The notes below the pieces were generated by a model. The model ran no database searches. It worked only from the letters and a program-made list of their open reading frames with translations, and had not been told where the DNA came from. Positions 1-13,100 of a stretch of 64,000 nucleotides of DNA are shown here, piece after piece. Source of the stretch: Parapristionchus giblindavisi (taxonomy: Eukaryota; Nematoda; Chromadorea; Rhabditida; Diplogasteridae); assembly GCA_943737045.1 (NCBI GenBank), contig CALSFV010000087.1:62001-126000 (forward strand), read 5' to 3'. Every line of letters begins with the position of its first letter. Position 1 is the stretch's first letter. The position numbers and the translations under genes are program-made.

Positions 1-1086
1 TCCGTGAAAGTAGGCACTCAAATTGATTTTTTTGAATATTCGAAAATAAACGATTTTCATATTGATTAATTATATCGAAAAGTACTAAGATAGAATGTTA
101 CAGAAAGCAAGTGGGAAACTGATTCAAACACAATTCTGACTTTTTAGCACGCATTCAACTTTTCGAAAAAATAGTTGAAATGAGATATCAGCCATTGATC
201 ATCGGCTGAATATTTTTCACGTCATTAGTACTTCACAATAAGCCACATAAATGAAAACATTTCAAACTTGAGAAATTTTGAAATTTTTGACCATGATCCC
301 CGGGTCATGAAAATCGAAAATTTCAAATTGATCCAAGTTATGGGCTTCTTGTGTTATTTTACTCGTCTCACCTCGAAACATTGAGTAGACCACAATTCCG
401 CACTAATTGTTTTGAAAATACAGCAAAAAATCATGAAATAACGATTCTGAGTCAAGTTGGAAACACTCAGACCAATTTTTCCCGACACGCGCAATCCAAG
501 ATCGATTTCAGCCTGGCAGGGTTACATGCAATAGTAGTTGGGCTCCATGAATATACTAGAGAACTTATGCGGAATTGACATTGAGATGCCGAGAAATCGA
601 AAAAAACCTAAAAATCGAGTAAAAAAATTAATCTAGGAATGGCTTAAAATTAATCTCAATAGTGTTTCTGTGCACATTCGGCATGCCTAACACAATGCCG
701 AAGAAATTTGGTCTCTAGCTTGTTCGGTTGAAAAAATATGAAAATCGAGTTTTCAAACTTGGCGCCCACCTGACGCGCCGCTTTCCACTGGTAGGGCCAC
801 TTTGGATACCATTTTGTAATGGGGCCCAAGGTACCCTACACCCATAAAGTGGAATGGCCTGAATCAAAATTCTTGGCGCGATGTCCGGAACATGGTCGAG
901 TCTTACAGATCCGGACTCTTAAAAATATGTTTTGTGATATTCTAAAACGAACCACAAATCCAAGTGTAGTCACGATAATATTGAATACCAACTGTACGTA
1001 GACTGAGTAGAACTCTAAATATATGCTAATAAATTTATTCCCTTTTATTTTTGTGGATCATTGTTGAAACATTTTATTATGACTAA
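1..1086. other. Intergenic, no gene recognised
   Basis: AT-rich sequence downstream of the Sre-like receptor. Short open frames on the plus strand (351-578, 819-1001) have no recognisable domain and no convincing splice context. The region around 700-900 is more GC-rich and may be an old repeat. The missing 3' exons of the minus-strand receptor were looked for here and not found. Confidence 0.5.
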
Positions 1087-2003
1087 CTATAGATATGTAT
1101 AATTTGATTTAACAATTAGTATAATACCATAAACCGCCGCAGTTGAACAGGTGATACAAATGCTTTCAACAACAATGATTTCTACAATGATGAACAAAAA
1201 AGAGGAACAACTCTCTTTTTCAAACCTGAAATTGTTATGAATGTTATAAAGCTGTGTATGCTTTAACTTACAAAGACCAATAAAGGGTAGCAACAAGTCT
1301 TTCCAGCGCAATCAATACAGGGCTGCAATAAAAATATTAAATTGCATGACATTTTTATTATATCATATTTATTGTATCCTAATAATGATATAACATTTGC
1401 TGCATCATCTTTATTGTAAAATTGAAAGGAATGTTCTACTAATTAGATATTTCTTTCACATGTAACAAGAAAATCTTGTCTATAAATTATTTAATAATGG
1501 AAATCAGGTCGAACAATATCATAAGCCGTAATGAAACGCACATGAATGGGGCGAAGATAAATATTATCCCTCGAACAATACTGGCAATCAAAACTTTATC
1601 ATCTATCACTGAAATAAAAAGAATACATATGTAATAATTACAAAGTAAATGATTACCTGTGTCGAAATATTGAGCGTGAATTATTGGTAGACGTGTACTC
1701 GTTGATATTACACCTTGCACGCACATTGTCAATAAAAGGAAGCGAATCTGAAACTTTGTAATTTAGAACATAGAAATTACAATATAAGAGATCACTGACA
1801 TTTCTATGCAGTGGAGCAGCATACCAAATACAATAGACAGCGAAGGGTACACAAATAAAGTAGGCAAAAATAATCAATATCTGAAAAAGGACATACATGT
1901 TGCAAATAAAATATCAAGACAACACCTCGACGACGTAGATAATTTCGAAAAGTGGTTGATATTTCGACGTAATTGTTTGGTTCAGCCACGTTAGAAGAAG
2001 CAT
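1087..2003 (-). CDS. Sre-like serpentine chemoreceptor, 3' end missing
   Basis: Seven-transmembrane chemoreceptor of the nematode Sre class, expected in sensory-cell membranes. The start is the ATG at 2003 (MLLLTWLNQT). Exons follow with consistent phases. A 45-nt intron (GTGTTG...TTTTTCAG) removes an apparent in-frame TGA. The next exon holds a hydrophobic helix ending APLHRN, then comes an exon starting IRFLLL, one with a further helix, and a GTGCGT donor leading to an exon with the family motif ALERLVATLYWSLFEKES. The final readable exon is another helix and runs into a TAG at 1087. About 200 residues are readable, against roughly 350 for the class, so the C-terminal third (last helices and tail) is absent. 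It is either a truncated pseudogene or its last exons are too diverged to see. Family assignment rests on the ER-x-x-AT and APLHRN patterns. Confidence 0.7.
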
Positions 2004-2739
2004 TGCATAGTTTATATAAAAAGCTTTCGACGAAGTATATAGAAGTTCACTAGAAGGTATAATTTTATATTAAATGATAGTATTCATTAGAGATATATCA
2101 AGAATCGATATAATAATTATAGAGAGAATAAAGGTATGTGACGATGTGAGACTGAAGAAGTTCAAATGTCTAAGTGACGATCCAAAGGCAAAAGTTGAAG
2201 AATTTCATTTAAGAACCGAGAATTGTCTGTCAACGTGCATGCATTTTTTAAATAAGAATAAAATCAAAAGAAATGACAATGACGTTGAGCTCATTTATGA
2301 AGATATGATGTGTCTCAGACGATGAGGAAATATTGATGATCTCGCTTTTTTCGCTTGGGACTAGTTATAATTGTGATGGGCATTGTCTTAACAAATGCTG
2401 CAGTAGTAATTATCATAGCGACGCTTGTATGTTAGTGGTATTGTTATGGCATAATACATTGATTGCAGAGTTGTTATGAATATGATTACCCAAGAAACAG
2501 AACTGTCTTTATCGCACTTTCTCGCCTTTTTGCACTCGAAAGAACGTGGGTGGTGTGGAGAGTTTGAAAATTGCTTCCTTCAACATTTATTCACAATAAT
2601 CTCAAAAACAAGAGCAGATGAATTCATGCAGAACAGCTGATAATGACTAAGGTTCAATTATTGATCGTCTCGTTTAATTATGCAAATTCTGCAGATATCA
2701 TTGGAGAAAAGTAGAGGCAAAATATTATTTTTTTTAAAT
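2004..2739. other. Intergenic, no gene recognised
   Basis: Between two minus-strand receptor genes, so it should hold the upstream region of the Sre-like gene and the 3' flank of the Srg/Srv-like gene. An 83-codon plus-strand frame at 2074-2325 is AT-rich, has no recognisable motif and is probably chance. Confidence 0.4.
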
Positions 2740-4674
2740 TTAATTAGGCGTAGATAGAGTAACCGATGGCGTCTTCAGTATGAGCTTCTTGGTGTTGTCT
2801 TCTCGTCTGAAGTTTGGATTATTGTAACTCTTATTGTTAGAACAAACAAACAACCACTTACAATACGAACTGAATCAGTCGTTTTTTGAAAGGCGTTGAG
2901 TAGAGGAGAAGTAGATAAGGAGGTAGACATGAATAGATATCATGGAGAAATGTATATAACATGAAGAACATTCTATCGGAAACCTGTAAAAAATAATGTA
3001 ATAATGATGTTTTTAGGACCATGGCAATATTGAAAAGGAGGGATGGTAAGAATATATGAAATGAGATGAAAAGGATGAAGATAATGACAATAATGCTATA
3101 TAATCGTAATTTCCTTGCTGCTCAATCCTATCTAATTTTTCTTTTAAACCGAGGAACAGACTTTTGAACAAATATTTATAGACTATTAAACGTACCTCGA
3201 AGAAGAAATTAGTGGACAAGTTGAAAGAGATGAGAACTAGCTACAATGTATAATAATTGCTCTAAATTATATTGCAATGAATTCAAAATCAAAACCTCCG
3301 AAACGCAGACGATTATCGAAATTTTCAATAGCTTATTGTCATGATTAACTCGATCACTGGCTGATGAAGTCATTGTCTAAATAAATTTCACTATAATTTT
3401 TAATATAATCGAAGGATACCTTTGATAATTGTTTATTAAAATGTTTGATTACGATGATGTAATTAATAATAACATAAGAAACGAATAGTACTTGTACAGT
3501 AATTATGATCAAGTAATATCTAGTTCCTGCGTCATCGTTTGCAAACTGAAGGAAGGATATAAGGAAGCATTCATTTGCGTATAAAAAAAGTCCAGTTTAA
3601 CAACCACCCATTTGAATTTTTTTGAAAAAGCCATCAACTTATGTTGTCCACCTAATCGAAATCACCACAACGAAGGTCATGTATCTCATTCTATTGTAGT
3701 TATTTAACTGTTTTTGTATGAAATTACTGATGGAACAGTAAATAAACAAATAAATATGTTTTTGAGAGGATAAGGGAGGGAAATGAAAAAAGGGGTATGT
3801 CTGTGTGGGTGTGTAAAATATACATCGTGTTCTTTCGTTATATTCGCTATGTGATAACCTCGCAATAGTATCCTCCAGCACTATTCTTATAGGCATACAC
3901 ATCAGTAGTTACAATGAGACTCCCTAATACTAGAGGAGGCACGATTTGCATAAAGTTAATGAAGAAGCAAAATCGATTGGTCCACCACTGCAATCAAATA
4001 TTTCATAGTGTTAACATACTTAAAGGTATAACGAGAACTAATTTAAAACTCTCCGCAACGAAGAGTTAAATTAGGTCGATGTGCTTAAGTACTTAACTTC
4101 TAAGGCATAAGAACTTCTATACTTACTATTTGAAACTTAAACGGCCAAACGACTGCTGTCAATCGATTGATTGCCATTACAGTTACAGTAACCACTTGAC
4201 CGTAGCGAACCGACCAACTTCCGATGGAGCAAGCCTATGGGCGCATTATTCATAATTTTTTATAGGTTTTGATTTTAGCATACCGTACACCCTTCAATGA
4301 CATTGTTTTCGTTGAAGAGAACATTCCATCCTCTCCCGGGGAAAATGCAAGTGAGATAGTTCATTATCATGTACGATATGTCGATCATTCCACCGATCTT
4401 TAACTTTATTTGTTTATTTATTTATTTATACATCAAATATGGATATAATGCGGACCTTCACGATTAGCTATAATAAAAGTGTCCCACTGACCGCATAGAT
4501 TCGATAGAATCCGTTATTGTTGAATTTGTCTCTTCTTCCACCGAATATTAAAACAATGATGACTAATGTGTAGAACGGAATGGTAATTAGATCTAAGCAC
4601 ATCCCAAGGTAGAAAATGATTGATTCTATAATGAAGAAACCAGGAAAGTCCTCTCCGTTCTCTTTATCTTCCAT
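2740..4674 (-). CDS. Srg/Srv-superfamily chemoreceptor
   Basis: Complete seven-transmembrane chemoreceptor in nine exons, about 325 residues, with every splice phase consistent. The start is the ATG at 4674 (MEDKENGEDF). Exon 1 carries helix 1 and ends FYRIYA. Exon 2 begins IGGMIDISYM. Exon 3 (about 4245-4135) has the class signature MAINRLTAVVWPFKF at the end of helix 3. Exon 4 starts WWTNRF and carries helix 4. Exon 5 (FANDDAGTRYY) covers loop 2 and helix 5. Exons 6-7 carry helix 6. Exon 8 has the helix 7 end PPYLLLLYSTPFKKRL. Exon 9 is a short polar tail ending LSTPN and a TAA at 2740. It is a close paralog of the plus-strand gene at 36.7-39.5 kb, exon for exon. Srg versus Srv cannot be settled by eye. 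A chemosensory role is inferred from the family. Confidence 0.85.
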
Positions 4675-5711
4675 ATTGTACTCTTCAAAAATAATATCGA
4701 TAAATTAACATTTCAAGGAAAGCGTAACGACAGGAATTTTTTCGTGATTAAAGTTATTCAATTTGAGTTTCTACATTAAAAAAGAAGGAATGAATTAAAA
4801 TTGATTGATGAAATGACAATGAATGAAACGGAAATGTAAATGAATGTAAAGAACTCATTAAAACTCTTTTGATTCTTCTCATTCCATACAATAGGATTGG
4901 TGAGAACAACAAATATTTTTGATGATATGTATTATTTAAAAGCAAAAGCGAAAGCTCTTCTCGAGGTATGTGAAAAGCCATAATGCTTTTGTATGTGTGT
5001 CTTGTGTCAATTGAAGCATAAATTAATTAACTATGAAGGGGGGTTTTCGTGCATTTTTGAATCGTATTTTAGTATGACAAGACCAATGAGCATTTTAATG
5101 CTAAACATGTGATGGTTACATTGAAAACAGTTCGTGAGATATGTTTTGAGGATCACAACAGGCATATTATTGTTGCATAAAATTATGAAAAATATACAAT
5201 AAGTCGTTTATAATGCAAAAATATAGGTTCAAGTAGATTCCGATTCGACCAATCACAGTCACAAACGATACGTTCTGCTTCTTCAGCCAACGAAATCGCT
5301 TAAAGAATCATAATATATTAATTGTAAATAATTTAAAAATAAAAAAAAAACATTAGATCTTCAGACCGCAGTCAATCATCGTTACCGGAGTTGAATAGGT
5401 CATTAGCAGACTGCACGATTTAAAAAAGCCATAAATATCAAAATATCGAAATCAATAGACCCAGTATTTTATCGATCGCAAATATGATGAACTAATTACA
5501 CGAAGAAGGAAGAACAATTGAAACCAGCCACAAACTTACGTAACATCTTTTTTGTTATAATCTATGATAGAATAGCATTTTTTATTAGACTTTAATTTCA
5601 TTAGACTGTAACATAAGTGCATTAGATAGTGCTGTGTCTGTACATCTGCTTCTCGCATCGTTTTGAACGAAATTCTCTGCACTGCTACATATCACTAATT
5701 AATTAACCCCT
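4675..5711. other. Intergenic with possible receptor debris
   Basis: No complete gene. On the minus strand near 5290-5210 a short frame (RFRWLKKQNVSFVTVIGRIG) loosely resembles the exon that follows the NRLTAV motif in the neighbouring receptors. Near 5470-5420 there is a broken hydrophobic stretch. These may be decayed exons of the fragment at 5712-5906. Confidence 0.3.
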
Positions 5712-5906
5712 CTACACAGCCCACATAGACATCGATTCAGTCAGAAATGATGAGCATGCGTCATTTGTGTTTACAAAAATCAAAATATCCAAGTCTAGAA
5801 GATAAACTGGCAAAGAAATCATTACCAGTGCCAGACCAGCGAAGAAAGTGGCCCATTTATCAAGAAAAAAACCGTGAACTTCTTCATTATAGTCCATGGC
5901 GATCAC
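5712..5906 (-). pseudogene. First-exon remnant of an Srg/Srv-like receptor
   Basis: The minus strand encodes a 61-64 residue segment starting MDYNEEVHGF. A long hydrophobic helix (FFAGLALVMISLPVYLLDLD) sits where the intact paralog at 2740-4674 has its first helix, and a GT donor follows near the end. No exon with the MIDxSYM or NRLTAV signatures follows in the next 900 bases. It lies directly upstream of, and in the same orientation as, the intact paralog, as expected of a tandem duplicate that has decayed. It could instead be a chance hydrophobic frame. Confidence 0.5.
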
Positions 5907-6349
5907 TATTACATCTATTTTGTGAGGAATTGTAACTGATAACGATGTTGTTCATTTCCTGATCATTATTTGTGACTATCAAAAGATCACATTATACCAC
6001 TACAAAACACTCGTATGGGGGAGGAGCACGACTGTGTTTTCAGTCTGATTTGATCTTTCCCTCTATAACATTTGGAGAGTATTTCAATAGTTTGTACTCA
6101 AAAACAGTAGTTATGCGGTTATTTATGAACTATATATTCAATATCTTTATTGAGAGGTACGAGTTTTGTGATAATATTATGGATATTGTGATGATTTTGG
6201 TCCGTGAAAATATAATTCAAAATTGAAAATTATCACATCCAATTATTGTACATAATTTGTGAAGAAGTTATTTTTGTACAACATTTAAAAACATTAATTA
6301 ATGTACAATAATTAAAAAAAACAATTACTAAACAACAATAAAAGAGTGT
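5907..6349. other. Intergenic, no gene recognised
   Basis: AT-rich spacer between the nuclear receptor's 3' end and the receptor remnant. A plus-strand frame at 5972-6226 has no recognisable features. Confidence 0.4.
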
Positions 6350-9300
6350 TTACTGTACTACATTATAAACAAGTTCATTTCCGTCGTAAACATTAAGTAA
6401 TCGATAAATTTCCATATCCTCCTTCAATCGCTGAATTGTTCCCTTGAAATAAATAAATTTAAAATAGATATTATCATCCAAAAATCGGTATCATTTACAA
6501 ACCTGTATACATAATAGGATCGACGTTATATTAGCTATCCTGGAAGAGTAATCCGGGAGATTGAGCTGCTCTCTGGAATGTAAGTTATTTTTTTGTCTAT
6601 CAATGCACATCACAAAATTAAATCTAAGTTCACGAGAAATTCCCATCCCCATCCCCAGTATTATCTGAGTTTTCTTACTCTTACAGACACTTATGGATAA
6701 AAGAGGAGAAAAAAATAATCGCGAAAGTCGCGATCATGTAAAAAATATTTTTTTTTAAAACAAAGAAAAATTCACAAATATTTTTGACGGTGAAAGCACT
6801 AAAATGTAAGGCCGGTACCCCCTTTTTGCGTCTATGGGCATTTTTTTTGCATTTTTGCATTTCTAGTTCTAGTATTTTTCTCCGATCAAAAAGTAATACC
6901 TGTAGTATGTTTGCAGTTCGCTGAAGATTTGTTGGTGATATTGATGACACATATCGACTATCTTTGGAGTGGCTTTGAGGTGATCTCAAAAAGTAAAAAA
7001 ATATATCAAATTAAAAAAAAACACAATCAGTTAACTCGGAAACTGATGTTCACTTCAAAAGTCTACTTATGAACAGAGTATTTGCTTCATCTTCTGTTTT
7101 TAAAATTTTTTTTATGAACTAATACATTTTAAAATAGTTTTTTTTTTTTGAAAGAGAAAGACACCAATCCAAAACTATTGTACGGTAATTTGATGAGGTA
7201 ACATACACGCAGGCCAGAACAATAATCCCAGAATGGCGTATTTCTCCAGTTCAGTGATCTCCGCTCTTTGTAGCATTGGACCAAGCCATTCTAGCATACT
7301 CCTTTGCATAAGGTCACGAATCAAGCTGTAATACATGGGATGATTATCATCGAAAAGGACATGTCAAGTCAACATTAGAATTTAAGGGAAGGTAGTATTT
7401 TAAACTATAACTTCAACGATAAATGGGGGACAATGAGACAATTTTTCTGCCTTGTAACTAATTAAACCAACAGTAAATCTTGTAACTAATTAAACCAACA
7501 GTTTTTATAGTTTGTTGTGAACGGAGGTAAAGTTATTTGAGCACCAGCCTTAACCTTGTAGTTCGATCTTTATCCTTCACTCCAGAAGGAAGGTCAGAAA
7601 TATAGTAGTCTAGATTGTCCATATCTGCGTACGTAATGAAACTGACCATAACTCTGAAAATCTAGAGAAGTAACTTGGTAACAAGTTAAAGGCATATAAC
7701 GAGTTAATTTGAACCTTCTGCTCTCTCTGGCCACGCTTTTTCGCAAACAAAGAAATCGTGAGAGTGCTGACAGAACGAAGAGTTTATTTTTTTAAAATTT
7801 TTAAAGATCGGTTAATTCATGAATAATTTGAATATTACATGTCATCAGTTATCGCTAATTAGTTATCTAGCATTATGTCGCATTTACCGCTTGTTTGGTT
7901 CCGGGAATATTTCCAAGGATCGATGCACTCCTAGGAAAATAAATTTGGCTGTGAGGAAGTTTTTGACGAGAGTCCACTGAAAATTAAAATATTGATCAAT
8001 CTCTTCATCTAATAATTGTATTTCGTTAGCATAGACAAAAATCGTGAGAGAGGCAGGTGTGTTAGTTATCTAGTATTGTGTTCGTCACACTCTATCTAAT
8101 TTAACACGAAAGTGAAGAAGAGTACAGTTCCCTTCACTTTTCGTCACAATAAATAATTTAAATTATATAAAAATGTACCTTCTCATCACCATCTAGAAGT
8201 GACATCTTCGGGAAAGATCTCTTAGCGAAGTCAATGTGTGCATTCAATGTAGCTTTTGCACATTGATTCAATGAGTTCATTGTAGCCTTAAACAGTCGAT
8301 CCTAAATACTATTATGTTTATTGAAACTCATTGATATATGATCTATAGACATTTGAGTACATTTGAGTTTGTTCCACTATTAAATCGTTCCAGTTATACT
8401 TATACGTTGAAAGTTTCGTAAAGAGTCACACTTAAATTTCGACTGTATTCTCAAGAAAGAGACATAGAAGTACAACAATTGAATTATCATTCCATATGAT
8501 TTATTATTATTCGCATTAGATTTCGATTTATTCATTATTTATACCTTGCTGGTATGGTAAATAATAAAAATAAAAATAATGAGACGAGACGTACCGATAA
8601 CAAATCTTGAGGTACGTATTCTCCGGTCATCTCGCACATAACAATGTTCTCACTGTTGGCGGATGTTAGAGTAAGGACTCTGAAATATTTCCAGATTTCA
8701 CAGATAAATTTAAAGAACATTATTTCTTCATTGAAAAAGGCAACGCAACAATAAGTCAATTGCAGAGTCCCAGTTCTGTCGCACTCAAGTATTTAAAAAT
8801 AACAACTCTAATTGGATATTCCTCTCTGAAAGACAATAATAATGTTCATACTTGAACTGTTCTTCAATAGTTCTCAAGAGAGGTGTTCCTGTAGTAGTCG
8901 ACAATCGTATTCTCTCTATTGGTGATGCTCTTGGTGAATCAATCTGAAAGAACCTTTTACAACAACATATTTCTTTATTTTATTTGAATACTGTAGACAG
9001 CTCGGTTTGTAGGCTTTTACAGTGATTCAATTTCAAGATTCATATCGGTGGTATTTGAATCCATATTTTTTGTGTGAAACTGTGATAATTAAAATAGGTT
9101 TGGAGGATAAACTAACCGAATCTGATTCGGAATGAACGTACTGCGGAGCCCTTTCAGTCTCCGGTTCTTTCTTAATTCGATCGAGTTTTGAGTGAACATC
9201 TGAATTAAGTGAATATATTTTTCTTCTTAATCATTTCCATTTGTTTTCAGTACTACATTGATCTCATTTTATTGTGTTCTTCTCAAACAACTAAAGATAT

Positions 9301-11537
9301 ATGTAGTTATTGAGGGAAATATACATCATATTTCAAACTGTATCTATCCCTATAAAGGACATGTGTACGAACTTCCTGGATGCATTCCGATATCAAGACA
9401 TCTTTGATATCGACATCGACGACAAACAAAACGAACATCTGAAATTATAAAATGTAATGTCTTACCATTGTAATATCTCAAGAAATGTCATTGATAGAGA
9501 GCAATGGAGAATAAGAGACACCATACAACGAGACGGTGAGAGATGGAAAAGATATGAAGAGACTACAGTATCCCTGTTTAAACTCTAAAGACAAAGTGTC
9601 ACTAGTGTCGATTTTTTTCTGATAAGATTTTGGTAATCATTTATGCTGATCAGATGGGTTCAAACATTATCAGAATTACGTAATCATTGTCAGTCGTCTC
9701 ATCGTCGTGCAATACTCTTTTGGTGTCAGAGAATAAAGAAATAGTGTGATAAGTAGAGAGTATGAACAAGGACTACACTCATCCCATACTAATGGAAATA
9801 TACAAGTAATATTCCATTGGTAAAATGATATTTCTCTAATATTTCCCTTCTATGTAATATGAAAAGAAATTGTTTCCTGATGGTATCTTTCCTAGGAAAG
9901 ATTTAGGGATTTTTTCAGTGAGTGTGGTACAGTATTACGAATCATTAATAATAGATCAAAGTCGAATCACCTTTATTCACATTACAGCTTTGTGTACTCT
10001 GTCTGCATATGTACTTCTTCTTCAACGTTACAGTCTATAATTACATTATCTTCTCATTGAATGAGGTAATCATCCTAATGAGACTTTGCACTATGTTTCA
10101 ATGGTCGATGGGACGACTTCAATGAACTGGATTATAGAGGAAATACACTTTGTCCTATCCCTCGAATAGATCGAGAGGTAGATTTCGATGTTAAATGAAA
10201 GCACCGGGATAAACATGTTTCTACGTGCACATTGACCTTAAAGCGAGGGTTGTGTCTCTTCATTTATTAAACTATTTCCCTATTGTCTACGGATCAAGAG
10301 AACAGATCAAAGTGAAGAGACCGTCAATGTCTCCTTTCCCCCTTTTAAACTTGAGCAATTACGGGACAGCTACAGTACGTAAAAGAGTGGTTGCGTTGAA
10401 ATGAGATGAGAGAGATAGACAGTTTGAGAGTTGGTAGAAAGGTTTCTTAACAATGAGTTTGCAATAAGCCGCAGGGTATGATGTTGGTCTGATGAACTTG
10501 ATGGTACAAAATATTTAACTCAGAGAGAGATCACTTCATCACTTCATTTTTATCCTAGAATGTGAATCTCTAATATGTAGAGAAAACACTGGAAAAATTG
10601 GACTAAGGACTACTCCATTTTGGAAGAGAAAAGAATGGGAAAGAGGCCTAATCAATGATCACTTTTATTTCAAAGATTTTTTGTCTGGGTTTTTTATGTG
10701 TTTCAAAAAATGCATTTCTCATTTTATTATTGATTCAAGTTATATAATAGAACCAAACCCGTCTGAAGAACGCCGCACATGCTCTGCATGAATCGACTCC
10801 GAAATGAGCACTGTCAGATCTGTAATGATCTTTCTAATTGAAAACTAGATCGTGAATGCTATATTACGAAAAAAAAGTTATTCAAGGTATGTGAATGTCG
10901 CAGTAGAATAATGAACTTGAGAATATTCCCATAACTTCTCCATTTAATATCATTTAGATAATTTTAATTCATCACACATCCAAAGTAGTGACAACATTTG
11001 AAAAGACAATTGAATAAGAACTGATAAATACATGAAATAAATGAGCATGATATTGACTAGCAACGCAATTGATTGACTAGAAAATGTACTTCTTCCCAGG
11101 GCTCCCCCCTAGTATCATTTACCCTTCATTCAGATTTTCCTATGATTATATAGCAGAGCTTATGGTCACGTGAATCCTTTATGAAGTTAGGGATATTTTA
11201 CGAGATTATGACATCCACTCTAACCTCACAAGTTGCCCATAATATTTGCGGGAGCGTAACCCATGTCAACGGACTCCTAATTAATCCCTAAGATCAAAGG
11301 AGGCAAATTTCAGTAGTCGATCTTTTTAATTCGTAATGATCGCCTTTTGAAAAGATAAGAAAACTACGCAAAAGGAAGAAACGGTTCAAAGTATTTGGAT
11401 TGGTTTAAGACTGAGTATTAAATATCTAATATTTCAATGTGATATATTGCATTAATCAAAAAGAAATTTAGGAAAAATGCGACTTACATGGCTGAGCAAA
11501 TTAAGCACAATCGTGCTCCGCTCTCATCTTCAACCAT
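6350..11537 (-). CDS. Nuclear hormone receptor (nematode supplementary NHR)
   Basis: Ligand-regulated transcription factor with a complete two-finger DNA-binding domain and ligand-binding domain. The exons join in phase. 11537 down: MVEDESGARLCLICSA. About 10797: SDSAHFGVDSCRACAAFFRR, with P-box CRACAA. About 10043-9979: a 65-nt exon with KKYIC and QSC, cysteines 5 and 6. About 9440: VRFVCRRCRYQRCLDIGM, cysteines 7 and 8. Hinge exons near 9200, 8945 and 8685 follow. Ligand-domain exons are near 8300 (FAKRSFPKMSLLDGDEK), 7980 (WTLVKNFLTAKFIFLG), 7650, 7325 (ELEKYAILGLLFWPA), 6985 (CHQYHQQIFSELQTYY), 6590 (LPDYSSRIANI) and 6450, with TAA at 6350. The first intron after the P-box exon and the next are the longest, about 0.5-0.75 kb. 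An open frame and acceptor upstream of 11537 mean an earlier coding exon is possible. The P-box marks the large nematode expansion of HNF4-type receptors. Confidence 0.88.
7453..7506. repeat. Direct tandem duplication of about 28 bp
   Basis: The string CTTGTAACTAATTAAACC is present twice, 28 bases apart, inside an intron of the nuclear receptor gene. It is probably a replication-slippage duplication with no evident function. Confidence 0.8.
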
Positions 11538-11842
11538 GACTGATTGATCAGTTTGATTTGTGACTGAAATACAGACACACTTTATAGGAGGGACAAATGA
11601 TAAGCACTGTCGAGATGATCACTGTTGACTGAACAGAAATCACACGAAAAAGGTCGAGGAATGAACAGAACGTGGTGATAAGAGTTATTGATAGTTCAAT
11701 GATAAGATCCTATGGGAGGGGACTGAGACTAGCAAACAACAACTAACAAAAGTTGCAAATGTGTCTTATCTACCAACCTATGAATACATGCAAATGACAG
11801 AGATCTCTATTACTTTGATTGAGTAATAGTATATTGAAATAA

Positions 11843-11994
11843 GAATTCCCTAGTTAAGGAAGGATCTTATTCCCAGTCATATACGAGAATGATTCCCTTA
11901 TATATAAGGGATTTTGTGATAAGGAAAAAATTTCCTCGCATATAACGGAAATATTCAGGGAATAATTCCACTGGGTTCCTTAGCTAGGGAATTT
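11843..11994. repeat. Palindromic MITE of about 150 bp
   Basis: The ends are inverted copies of AATTCCCTAG(T/C)TAAGGAA. The interior also contains self-complementary stretches of AATTCCC/GGGAATT type. It lies about 300 bp upstream of the nuclear receptor's first visible exon, so it could sit in that gene's promoter. No transposase is encoded. Confidence 0.65.
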
Positions 11995-12229
11995 TTGTGC
12001 GTTTACGGAAAATTCATTAGAGTGCATACAAATCGTGGGAATATGACAGATGTTTTATGTCGAGTAGTTTTGCTATCAATGAATAATCACAATTATAGAA
12101 ATAGGAAATATACAAAGTAAAAGTTGTGTATATTTGATTAGAGTGAGTGATTGTCTAATCAAGGAAGGAATGATCTGAGTCTACGATGACAAAGTGAGCA
12201 CCTATATAATAGTACTGTTGATTGGTAAG

Positions 12230-13100
12230 AGGAGATGAGAGGAGACATAGAGCATGAGATGTTCATGTGAAGGTAATGAAAGAACGATCAATCTGTCTGT
12301 GAGAAGAGATACCTGGGGGAGGAGTGATGGAGATGAAGAAGAAGAAGAAGAAAGAGATGAAGACATAGGGATAGAAAAGATTTAGATGAAGAGAGAGAAA
12401 AGGGATATGGAGAGTGTAGAGGTAGATGATAAGAGAAAAAAGAAGTAGGAAGATGAATAGAGATTTGGAAGGATCCAAATAAAGAGAGAGAGAGAGGAAG
12501 ACAAATATATGAAAGAAGAAAAATGAACAGTAATGAGAAAAAAAGGATATAGATAGACGTAAATATTTATGAAGAGATACAATTAGTTGTAGAAGATGAT
12601 GCATTGCTTTGTAGCATATTTAGGATTTCTTATCAGCAATCGAAACACTCGCCGTTCTATTGTATTACGAGAGGAAGACGAAGTAGAAATATGTCAGATA
12701 AAGAGAAAGATGTAGTTGTAGTGAAGTAGAAACTAAGAAATAGTACATGTAGTTAAGATGAAGAGGTAGAGTGGAAGAAGGAGAGGGAAAGATGAGAAGG
12801 TGGTGGAGGGAGAGGGAGAGGGAAAGGGAGAGTGAGAGGGAGAAGGAGAGGGAGATGGAGAGGGAGTGCTAACAACTCACAACACCAAAGAACAAATGGA
12901 CTCTGTATCGATTAACATTGGTATCAATAGGAACGGTGAAGATTGATTATGAATGAATGATAGTGTACATGAATGAATGGTTCAGTGATGTACTCGGGAG
13001 ATATGAAAGATGAAAGATATGTGAGGTAGGGAGATAGTTATGGAGAGGGAGAGGGAGAGGGGGGAAATAGGGGGATAGGTAGATTGACTAGCGGCGGAGA
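12230..13100. repeat. Purine-rich low-complexity tract
   Basis: The plus strand is strongly A/G-biased over most of this span, with GGGAGA/GAGGGA repeats at about 12780-12870 and 13036-13065 and GAAGAA runs near 12330. Minus-strand reading frames here are pyrimidine-driven (Ser/Phe/Leu-rich) and are not treated as genes. Such mirror-like tracts can form triplex structures. Apart from the tract, nothing is seen from 11.6 to 13.4 kb. Confidence 0.75.

Noticed and set aside
1905..1925. In-frame TGA in the Sre-like gene
   Set aside because: It first looked like a nonsense mutation, but a 45 nt GT...TTTTTCAG intron removes it and leaves EIIYVVEILIIFAYF in frame.
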